DNA of 64,000 nucleotides from Ascaphus truei (lineage: Eukaryota > Chordata > Amphibia > Anura > Ascaphidae): NCBI GenBank assembly GCA_036426205.1, contig CM071567.1, positions 287,916,145-287,980,144 of the forward strand, given 5' to 3'. Positions 56,376 to 64,000 of this stretch are shown piece after piece. The notes beneath the pieces are model-generated. The model made no database searches. It had not been told where the DNA came from and saw only the letters and a program-made list of their open reading frames with translations. Made by a program: the position numbers and the translations under genes. Numbering within the stretch: position 1 is the stretch's first letter; each line of letters starts with the position of its first letter.

Positions 56376-57170
56376 TTAATATATGCCATCCCAGCCTTGT
56401 CTAGATATATAATATATATATATATATAGATATATTATAGATATATGATATATATATATATATATATACATATACAAGTATGTTTACTCATCTGCAGTCT
56501 TAGGCAGGTCTGCAACCCCGCCTTTCCATTATCACCCAGCAGATCACTTCCACTGCAGCAAGGGATTCTATTATATATATTTATATATTATTATATTTTA
56601 TATATGTATTATATACCACTTTTATTATGGTTATAATGGATAACATAGTGACAAAACCCTCCACAGTAAAGCATAAAGCAATGTAAATATTACTGATGTT
56701 CATTTGCATGTCTTAGACAGGTCTGCAACCCTGTCTTTCCCCATCATCGCCCAGCTAACAGCGCTTCCATTGCAGCAGGGATTCTGGGAAAGGAAATGAC
56801 ATGCAAATGAGCACTCAGTGTACCTTTTGTCTCAAGCTGTTATTACACAAGCAAATCCTCAAGCCCGAATGCGTGTTAAACACAGCTTTGACAGAGGCTG
56901 GGGATTTGCATATATATATATTATATATATTATATATATAAGATATTATATATGATATATATAGAATATAATAATATATTATCATATATATATTTATATA
57001 TATATACAAATGTAAATACAACTGTATGCTCATCTGCATGTCTTAGGCAGGTCTGCAACCCCGCCATTCCCCATTATCACCCAGCATACAGCACTTCCAC
57101 TGCAGCAAGGGATTCTGGAAAATGACATGCAAATGAGCACACAGTGCCACTTTTTGCTTCAAAAACCATT
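56271..57170. repeat. TA microsatellites and three copies of a 115-bp repeat
   Basis: Copies start near 56490, 56706 and 57033: TCTTAGGCAGGTCTGCAACC, then ATCACCCAGC, ACTGCAGCAAGGGATTCT and, in the last two, GACATGCAAATGAGCAC. TA-rich runs separate them, so the period is irregular (about 215 and 330 bases). ATGCAAAT, the octamer motif, is present in two copies. This looks like a satellite-type unit with expanded TA spacers. Confidence 0.75.
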
Positions 57171-57261
57171 TTTAACATGGTTCCCTATAGGCTTAAGCTT
57201 GCTGCATGGTCACAGCTTTGAGAACAGCCAAGGTTAAGGTGCATAGCCAGAAAACCCACCC

Positions 57262-59660
57262 ACAGACAGTTTTTTTTTTTATTTTATTAACGATTCACTT
57301 AATTACAACCAGTAATAAACAGAAAACATCACTATACATTCCTTACATTGCCAGAAAACCACAAAACACCACAATACCTCCGCATGAATTACTTCCCAAG
57401 TCCTACACTAGGCTTTTCGTACTTTCTCCAGAACATATACATCTATTTACTTATTTTATCCCAGCAACTTCTCTAAGAAAACACTGATATTACATGTATC
57501 ACAACTTTTCACTAATTTTCTTACTTCCTCTAAAGACACGTTTGCTTTTTGAAAACTTTCTCTCAACTAAGCCATTTTTGTCGCATCTGACGCTACTGAG
57601 ATACCTGCCTGCAAATTTAATTTTTCTATCAGCCGTTTTACATACCGCTGCCTCTCCAAACCCTTCAACATTTCTAACTTTCTCCTCGCCAGGTTCTCCT
57701 CCTTACTTTCTCCTTCTCCCCCTTCACCCCCACTCTTTTGGCCTGCCTTTTCTTCACTCTCATTCCCACTTACTCCACTTACACTTCTCGGTATTTTAGT
57801 TCCCTCCACGCTTATCTGACTTTTTTGTGAGGACGATCTATTACTCTCACTACTCTCTTTTCCCTCACCTCTCCCCTAGCCTCTTTTATTTTAACCCACT
57901 GTACATGCTCCTTTTTTAATTCTTCATATTGCTCTTTTGTCAGCTGTTTTCTTTGGTACATCATTTTTTCCAATCTTTCTATTATCTGTTCATCACTACT
58001 ACCCCCATGCTGCTTCCGGAAAGTACCCACCCAAAACAGAACATCTCCAACTGCGTTCTCAAAATGTTCCATTTTCTCTTTTAGGGTTACCTTCTCTGAT
58101 ACTTTTCCAACTTTACCCTCTATACCCTTCTCTCTAGGCTCCACTTTACTCTGGCTATCCTATCATCCTTTGTTTCTATCCCTTGCGAAGACTCGTTTTC
58201 GCTTCCACTAACAAACCTTTTACACTTACTCTTTCCCTCTTTTCCTTTTCCACTCGCACCAGCAGGGCCTGCCTTCTCCTCAGTTTCTTGCGCTTCCCTA
58301 TCTAACTTCTTATTTTCCTCTTTTCCTTTACTCACGGTCTGTTCCTCTTCCCCACTCCTGTCAATACTGGACAAATCCAGCGCACAAAACTTTGACTTCA
58401 TCACCCTATCTTGCCGTAGTTCACTCTTCCCCTCCCCTTCAACTGTACAAACATCATTGTCACTTTGTAAACTACGTTTTTGCGCCCCTTTCTTGGGTCC
58501 GGTCGTGTCCATTATTTCCACTTCCACCTCCCCCTCTATTGGGCTACTCTCTACCATTTCTTCCCTTCTTAAATCCTCCTCATACATTGCTGTTATAGCC
58601 GGATCAAGCCCTCCCTCTTGGGAACTCTCCATCTCACAAATTCCCTGACCCTCCACTGTCTCTTCCTCTTCTTATAGCACAATTCCCCCTTTTGCTGCCT
58701 GGGCATATGTCCTTTTTGTGCACTGCCATGCCAAGTGGCCTTCCTCTCAGCATAGATGGCATCTCTTAGGGACTCCACAGTTGGCTGCAGTATGTCCCTC
58801 TTCCCCACAATTATGGCACACAATTCCCGTTTTCGTGCAACCCTCCTTTGTATGTCCATAAGTGTGGCAATGCCTGCAATATAGAGGCTGTCCCGGGTAA
58901 AACAAAAATCCTCTGTCTCCTCTGATATTGAACATGGCTGGTGGGTGTGTCACTCCTCCCGCACATGATGGATCCTGTCGGAACCGTACCCAGAAACGTC
59001 TCTTCCCGTTAAACATGCCATACGGGTTTTTATGTTCTTCACCTCCGCTGATCATTTCACAATACCATTTAAAAAAAGTCACAATCTCCTCTTTCCTTGC
59101 ATACGGATTGTACATGTGAAGTACAAGTGGTCTCTCCTCCAGCATAAAGCTTGGAATTACCTTGATGCCATGTAAGATCGGGTCACCAGACTTCTCCTTG
59201 CACTTTTCAAAAGTGCAACAATCATCCGCTTCTTGATGACAGGTCAGGTCATAAATCCCCTGTGCAGGGAAATCCTGAAGGCAGAAGATCCTCTCAGCGT
59301 CCAGACCGATCAATTGCTTCAGCACCTTCTCCACTATCCACAGCAGGTTCACTCGACTTCTCTCAGTCTCCTCGATCAGGAACCGAATGGAATTGTGCAT
59401 TCCAGCTTGCAACGTCATCTCTGCTCTCCCAAGCTCAGGTGCGGCACCCCAAAAGCAGCAAGGGACTTTAGCCAGTAAAGGCGATGTCCCAGGGCAAAGG
59501 TGCCAGCCCCTCACTTCCGCATCTGCTCGCTCAGAACCGCTCGCTCAGGATCACTCCTCTTAGCTCGAGATGGCGTGCCCCCCAAAAGAAGCAGGAGTCT
59601 TTAGTCCCCGAAGGGACGATGACTCAAGGCCAAGGGGACAAAGTCTCAGCTACACAGCTT
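57262..59660 (-). mobile_element. Tx1-type LINE derivative with ORF1 only (LINE-B)
   Basis: On minus it runs from the end of LINE-A (about 59660) through a 5' leader and ORF1 to a poly-A tail (T run at 57270-57281 on plus). There is no ORF2: fewer than 300 bases lie between the last ORF1-type frame (57567) and the tail. It lies head to tail with LINE-A. Such ORF1-only LINE derivatives are known in mammals as HAL1. Confidence 0.65.
57567..59514 (-). pseudogene. Tx1-type ORF1 (nucleic-acid-binding protein with CCHC knuckles)
   Basis: The frame 59514-58747 holds NPYGMFNGKRRFWVRFRQDP and ILGVP-like neighbours typical of Tx1 ORF1, then zinc knuckles: CRHCHTYGHTKEGC and CHNCGEEGHTAANC (CX2CX4HX4C), and CHLC, stop (TGA, 58747-58749), EEGHLAWQC, a third knuckle split by the stop. 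The same frame goes on after a second stop into an acidic, glutamate-rich tail (58656-58120), and frameshifts carry it to about 57567 with EENLARRKLEMLKGLERQRY, a likely coiled coil. ORF1 protein coats element RNA. The acidic tail is longer than I would expect for a knuckle protein, but I cannot compare it here. Confidence 0.8.
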
Positions 59661-59973
59661 TTTGTTTTGAAAATTCTTTTATTATGCAGCGAATCTTTAC
59701 AACAAGATTATAACAGTACATAAATCATTTTCCAAACGAAAAAAAAACCGCGACGTAAACAACGGCGCAGTGCATATCCCACACAACTCACATACATTTT
59801 TTTTAATGATTTCCCCAAAAGTAAAAAAAACGGTGACGAACACGGCGGTGCAGTGCATTTATACATATGCACTGCACCACAGACATGACATATCATACAA
59901 ACATTATCTCTAACTTTATTGCACAGAAAAACTTTTGGGGCGGGGGAGTAAGGGGGGGTGGGGAGGGGGGTGT

Positions 59974-62900
59974 TTAGTCCTCCTCCTCAGGACAGTCAAA
60001 GATGGAATAGTCCTTGAGCAGGCTGTGGAGCAGCCTGCGACAGTCCTGTACCGACATCCTCTTCTTCCCCCTGGTCAAACGTTCCCTGGCGAACAGTAAA
60101 ACGTCTTTGAAAGAGCACATTAGACACCAACCGGCTTCGATTGCGTCCTCTTTGTGTGTTCCTGTGAAAAGTCCGTGGAACACCGAGTAGTACGTGACGC
60201 ACTTCCTCAGTATACAATCCTTTAAGTCAGTGTCAAGCACGCGCAGCAAGGCCTGCGCAAAGGGGCAGTTCCAGAAGAGGTGTACTGCACCGACACACTT
60301 TATTCGAGCAAATACCCAGTATGTACCTGGCAGATACCTGGAATGCGCCGCTCCTTACCTCTGACAAGCCCCGTTGCGTTTGCCTTCCCAGCCTGGGTTC
60401 ATGCCTGGCTGACGGGCGGCTGATCTGTTAAATGATAATGATTAGGATTTAATAGGCTGCAATGCTTCGCGTGTCTACCAGATGGCATAAATTCATGAAT
60501 TGTAATGCATTATATATATATATACTGTGCAGTTTTGCAGCCAGCGGGAATAAAATGCTTCAATCCCTGCTTGGAAAATACCTCAATGCACTCGGGCAGA
60601 AAACAGTCACAAACCTCAATACACCCGGGTATACCCGAATTCGTGGGACTAGCCGAGCTCGAATAAAGTGTGTCGCCAGTGTATGATGCTTTCCTCCACT
60701 GGGTTGCACCTGGAGCAGTGCCTCACGAGGCTGAGTTTGCTCTGGTACTTGTCCGCATTCACAGGGAGTCCCCCATGTATGGCCTGCCAAGCAATGTCTT
60801 TGTGTTTGTTTATTAGTCTTTTCGATGCCACATTCCTCCACACCGTTCCAAAGGTGTTGGGGTGGAGACCTGGGACCGATTCCATGATGTCTTTAGCCCT
60901 GATAATTTTGTAGATGACCTTGGGCTTCCACAGGTCTGGCTTTACTCCCTCCAGATTGTTCTGCCTCACGAACTTCTTCATGTCCTTGTAGAACCAGGGC
61001 GTGCGCCAGCTGTAAGGGATGGAGCTGTCCCACTTGTCCCACCCCAGTGCTCTCCAGAGCGGCAGGAGTAGGAGGCGGGACATGGAGTAGCCAGAGGAGT
61101 CTTTGTCGCAGTCTCTCAGGGTGATCCGCACGCAGTTGCTTACAAAGAAGGCGCGCAGCATAGTGGGGATTTCTGGGATTCCTCTACCCCCCTTGTGCGG
61201 CTCTTTGTACATCACCTCGCGCTTTCCCCTCTCAAACTTGGCCCCCCAGACAAAGCGGAACACTGCCATGGAGATCTCCTGGCAGGTTCTGGTCGAAGGC
61301 GGGTATGCCTGGGCCACGTACTGCAGGACAGGAAGGATCTCGTTCAGCAGTACCAGCTTTATCCCCTCAATGGTGAGGGTTCTGAGGTGCCACAATCCGA
61401 TCTTCTGCTTCACCTTGTTCAGCCTCTCGTTCCAGCTCTTCGGGGCAGCGCCCTCGCTCCCCACACCAAACCAGACTCCAAGGATTTGAATGAGGCCTGC
61501 TCTGATGGGGAAGGGGAGGGGGTCGGCAGTCAGGTTCCAAAGCCCAAATAGCTTGGTCGCACCTATCCCCCTTCCGTTTGTACAAGAGCGTCAGCATTCC
61601 TTCCCTCAGCGTTGGGGGCATCCTACCTTCTGCTTCCATTTCCCTGTAAAGCTCGAGCAGGTTCGGGCCGATCAGGTCCCACAGCTTCGTGTATAACTCA
61701 GCTGGGATACCATCTCCGCCCGGCGTCCTACCCGTCTTAAAGGATTTGGTTGCAGAGTGGAGCTCCTCCAGCGTCAGGGGGGCATTCATGGCTGCTTTTC
61801 CTGCTGGGTCGATGGTGTTTGTAATCCCTGACAGGAATTTGTCAGCCTGGTCTCGGTCTGATGCTTTTGGGGAGTAGAGGTCTTCATAGAAATCTTTCAC
61901 GACTCCCATGACTTCCTCCTTCCCCTGCTGCACGTTGCCATCTTTGTCTCGCAGCTCCCTCAGGGGCGTGTGGGCAGAGTGGAGTTTCTTGAAGAAGAAG
62001 GCATTGCATTCCTCCCCCTTCTCAAGGTTCTCCACCTTGGAACGGAAGATGATTCGTCTGGATTCCTCCTCAAAGTGCTTTTGCAGGCTCTCCTTGGTTT
62101 CCTCCAGGTCATCATCCACGTTCCATCCGCAGCATTTGAGGTCATGCAGGGACTGCAGCTTGCGCTGCAGGCCCTCGAACTCCCCCTTCCTCTCACACAC
62201 CAGGCGTCTGCCCTTTGCCTGCAGGAAGCAGCGGATCCTTATCTTCGTGAATTCCCACCACTCTGCAGTGCTGGGGAAACAGGCCTTTTCTTCTTTCCAT
62301 GCTGTGTATGCTGTTCTCAGCTCCTCCATGATCTCCTCCCTTTCCAGCAGTGCGCAGTTCAGCTTCCAGGATCCTGGCCCTGTGGGGAAACCTCATCCCA
62401 GGCGCCCCTGGAGATGAATGGCTCTGTGGTCACAGAAATGTACTGCGACCATGGAGTGCTGTCTGTGCTGTACCTGCTTGGTGGTGAACAGGAAGTCAAT
62501 CCGAGAATGCACGGAACCATTTGGGTGGCACCAAGAGTAGTTTGCGGCGCCTGCTCCCATAGATCCCACCACGTCCTTCAGGGATGCCTCCCCAATCATC
62601 GCCGTGAGTAGCCTGGACGTCACATCTATCTTTGATGATTTGCTGGGGGGCACGTGCCCCCCCACCTCAATCGTGCAGTTGAAATCCCCACCCATCACCA
62701 CTGCCCTGGAGTTTGCGAGCCAAGGGCGAAGGTGCTGGAAAAGTTCCAAGCGCTCATTTCTCCGGGGGGCGGTGTACACATTGATGAGTCTCATCGGCTC
62801 CCTTGCCCACGAACCGTCTACGACCAGTAGTCTGCCGCAGACGAGTTCACGGACAGAATCAACAGTGAAACATCCCCCCTGGATCAAAATGGCTACACCC

Positions 62901-63061
62901 GCGTTCCTGCACCCGTTCCCCCCAGACCAGTAGGAGGGGCCGTGAGACCACTGCCCGCTCAGGTGCCTGTAGGACTGAGAAAAAGGTAAGGCACATTCAT
63001 GTAGCATATACACATCACATTTCTGTAAAGAAAGGAATGTTAGTACTCTGGCACGTCTCAT
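59974..63061 (-). pseudogene. Tx1-type ORF2: APE endonuclease and RT with core deletion
   Basis: 63061-62393 is the APE-type endonuclease: VYMLHECAL (usual QE as HE), MGGDFNCTI, SRIDFLF and CDHRAI (SDH as CDH). A TGA at 62393-62395 precedes in-frame sequence to the RT start at 62329: NAFFFKKLHS, LRELRDKDGN, FKTGRTPGGDGIPAELYTKL and LLYKRKGDR. The next recognisable residues, PIRAGLIQILGVWFG and SWNERLNKVKQKIGLWHLRT, belong after the palm, so the segment with motifs A-C (FADD) is missing. The C-terminal part ends CSRCNPVEESII, the MITE, then HLFWNCPFAQALLRVLDTD, forming a C-x2-C-x7-H-x4-C motif when rejoined. The endonuclease cuts target DNA and the RT primes there; this copy cannot do so. Confidence 0.88.
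60285..60681. mobile_element. MITE M4 (TTTATTCGAG family) inside LINE-A ORF2
   Basis: TA at 60283-60284 and 60682-60683. Left end CTGCACCGACACACTTTATT, right end AATAAAGTGTGTCGCCAGTG. Removing the element and one TA restores the ORF2 codons GAA AGC ATC ATA CAC CTC (ESIIHL). This proves the TA target duplication for the family. Confidence 0.95.
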
Positions 63062-63070
63062 CCACTCTCC

Positions 63071-63502
63071 TATGCTCAGGGGAGATGAAACGCGTAGGGC
63101 GTGGTTAAGACAGAGGAGTCATTTTCCCACGGAGACTATCACTGCGGTTTGAGAACTATTGCAGGCTGTGAGGGGCAAAGCAGAAGTTTGGATCCCTTCT
63201 TCCCCCGGTGGTGCAGCGACCAGAAGCAGGGAGCTGAAGGTGCTGGTTCCCAGAGGGATTTCCTGTGCGGGGCACCCGACCGGGTGGATGTCACTTCCGG
63301 TTGCAGGAAACCACGCGGAGAGCACACAGGAGAAGGACACCATTGCTGAGTCGGACGGCAGTATTGGCTTATGAGAGCCTATCTCATACCTGCTCATTTA
63401 CCATGTACTTTTGTGAGTGGGCATTTGACTGTTTTTATTGTTCTATAAACTACATTGTTATACTTTAATGCACTAGGTGTGCGCCTGTTTTTTTCTTTTC
63501 TT

Positions 63503-63507
<5 letters not shown>
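63071..63507 (+). mobile_element. PLE terminal fragment
   Basis: GATGAAACGCGTAGGGCGTG at 63085 is the 3' half of a hammerhead-like motif; its 5' half is absent where LINE-A begins. Downstream, TGCACTAGGTGTGCGCCTGT followed by a T-rich run resembles a PLE terminus. No coding sequence is seen. Confidence 0.4.

Positions 63508-63556
<49 letters not shown>
63508..63556. repeat. (TA)n microsatellite
   Basis: About 45 bases of alternating TA lead into TGTATGTATGTGTG. The following 320 bases to M5 hold nothing recognisable. Confidence 0.95.
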
Positions 63557-63564
<8 letters not shown>

Positions 63565-63878
63565 GTGTGTGTCGCTCTGACTCTCTCAACTTCTCAGGCT
63601 CCTCTCACCCTCTACTCTCTCTGCAAATCAGTGTGAAGATAAGTGGGATTGCATTATGTATCTACGGTTATGATTTTCAATGATGGAATTAATGAGCCGG
63701 CAGGTTTTAAAAATTACTATGGCGGATTAGTCAACCGTGCTTTTTTCTTACCATAAGACAGATTTAATATAAACATGTTCCGTGGGGTGGATTTACGTTA
63801 AAATCAACAATGGATTATTTACAGTAGAATCCGTGAATCCACGTTCATGGACGTTCAAGTGGTTCATGGACTTTAATA

Positions 63879-64000
63879 CACTGGCGACACACTTTATTCG
63901 AGCTTGGCTAGTCCCACGAATTCGGGTATACCCGGGTGTATTGAGGTTTGTGACTGTTTTCTGCCCGAGTACATTGAGTTATTTTCCAAGCAGGGATTGA
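63879..64000. mobile_element. MITE M5 (TTTATTCGAG family), cut by window end
   Basis: TA at 63877-63878, then CACTGGCGACACACTTTATT and the same inner sequence as M3 (CTTGGCTAGTCCCACGAATT). Orientation is that of M3. It continues past base 64000. Confidence 0.9.

Larger units (their letters stand above)
59661..63070 (-). mobile_element. Tx1-type LINE with ORF2, 5' truncated (LINE-A)
   Basis: On minus it starts inside the endonuclease near 63065 and ends in a tail with AATAAAAG and A-rich sequence near 59660-59690. The endonuclease, RT fingers, RT C-terminal region and cysteine-histidine end of ORF2 are visible, but the RT core is deleted, and MITE M4 sits in the C-terminal zinc motif. LINE-B begins directly after its tail. 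Confidence 0.85.

Noticed and set aside
61195..62611. Long plus-strand frames opposite LINE-A
   Set aside because: Antisense shadows of the GC-rich ORF2.
63060..63105. Complete hammerhead motif next to LINE-A
   Set aside because: Only the GAAACGCGTA half and one stem I strand are present; the CTGANGA half is missing.

Overview
This window looks like nuclear DNA of a vertebrate, most likely an amphibian (probably a frog). It is AT-rich, has no operons or ribosome binding sites, and contains at least one GT-AG intron. It is filled with element types typical of frog genomes: Penelope-like elements (PLEs), Tx1-type and CR1/L2-type LINEs, PIF/Harbinger, Tc1/mariner, foldback elements, MITEs, a tRNA-derived SINE and an LTR-like element. 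I could not support any conserved host gene. The only nearly intact reading frame with a recognised function is a two-exon Harbinger transposase at 30940-32137. The species call is inference.

Layout. 1-9150 is one old PLE (PLE-A) broken by three insertions: an unidentified block (about 331-2078), a minus-strand LINE (3553-5692) and a TA-flanked MITE (5895-7410). Removing the LINE and the MITE rejoins the PLE reading frame. 10205-12475 is a giant near-palindromic foldback element. 12725-15759 holds a minisatellite-bearing repeat, a CpG-rich MITE and a dead Tc1 transposon lying end to end. 16794-18120 is a tandemly duplicated hairpin repeat. 18595-24100 carries more PLE copies, including an inverted one (PLE-B) between 16-bp direct repeats. 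26420-29610 has a CR1-type LINE tail, a foldback element with tandem subrepeats, and LTR-like and hAT-like ends. 29608-34500 is the Harbinger region plus a SINE. 34511-36553 is PLE-C with a 20-bp minisatellite. 36555-41085 is an LTR-like element with two 282-bp direct repeats and gag-like frames but no visible pol. 41086-49787 is mostly unassigned repeat sequence with MITEs. 49788-55128 is a head-to-head PLE pair between 16-bp direct repeats. 57262-63070 holds two head-to-tail Tx1-type LINEs, one reduced to ORF1 and one lacking the reverse transcriptase core, the latter split by a MITE.

The main thread through the window is a recurring short motif: a CTGANGA-like box, a short hairpin, then GAAACGCGT. 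It occurs about ten times, on both strands, mostly inside or near PLE sequence. It fits the core of a type I hammerhead ribozyme with a two-base-pair stem III, and several copies have a fully paired stem I. Hammerhead motifs in PLE terminal repeats are established knowledge. The shared extra A before stem II, the apparent CpG decay of several copies, and the paired change at positions 3 and 8 in some copies are what I would examine first. A second thread is a six-member MITE family with TA target duplications and TTTATTCGAG ends; one insertion can be removed on paper to restore a host LINE frame exactly.
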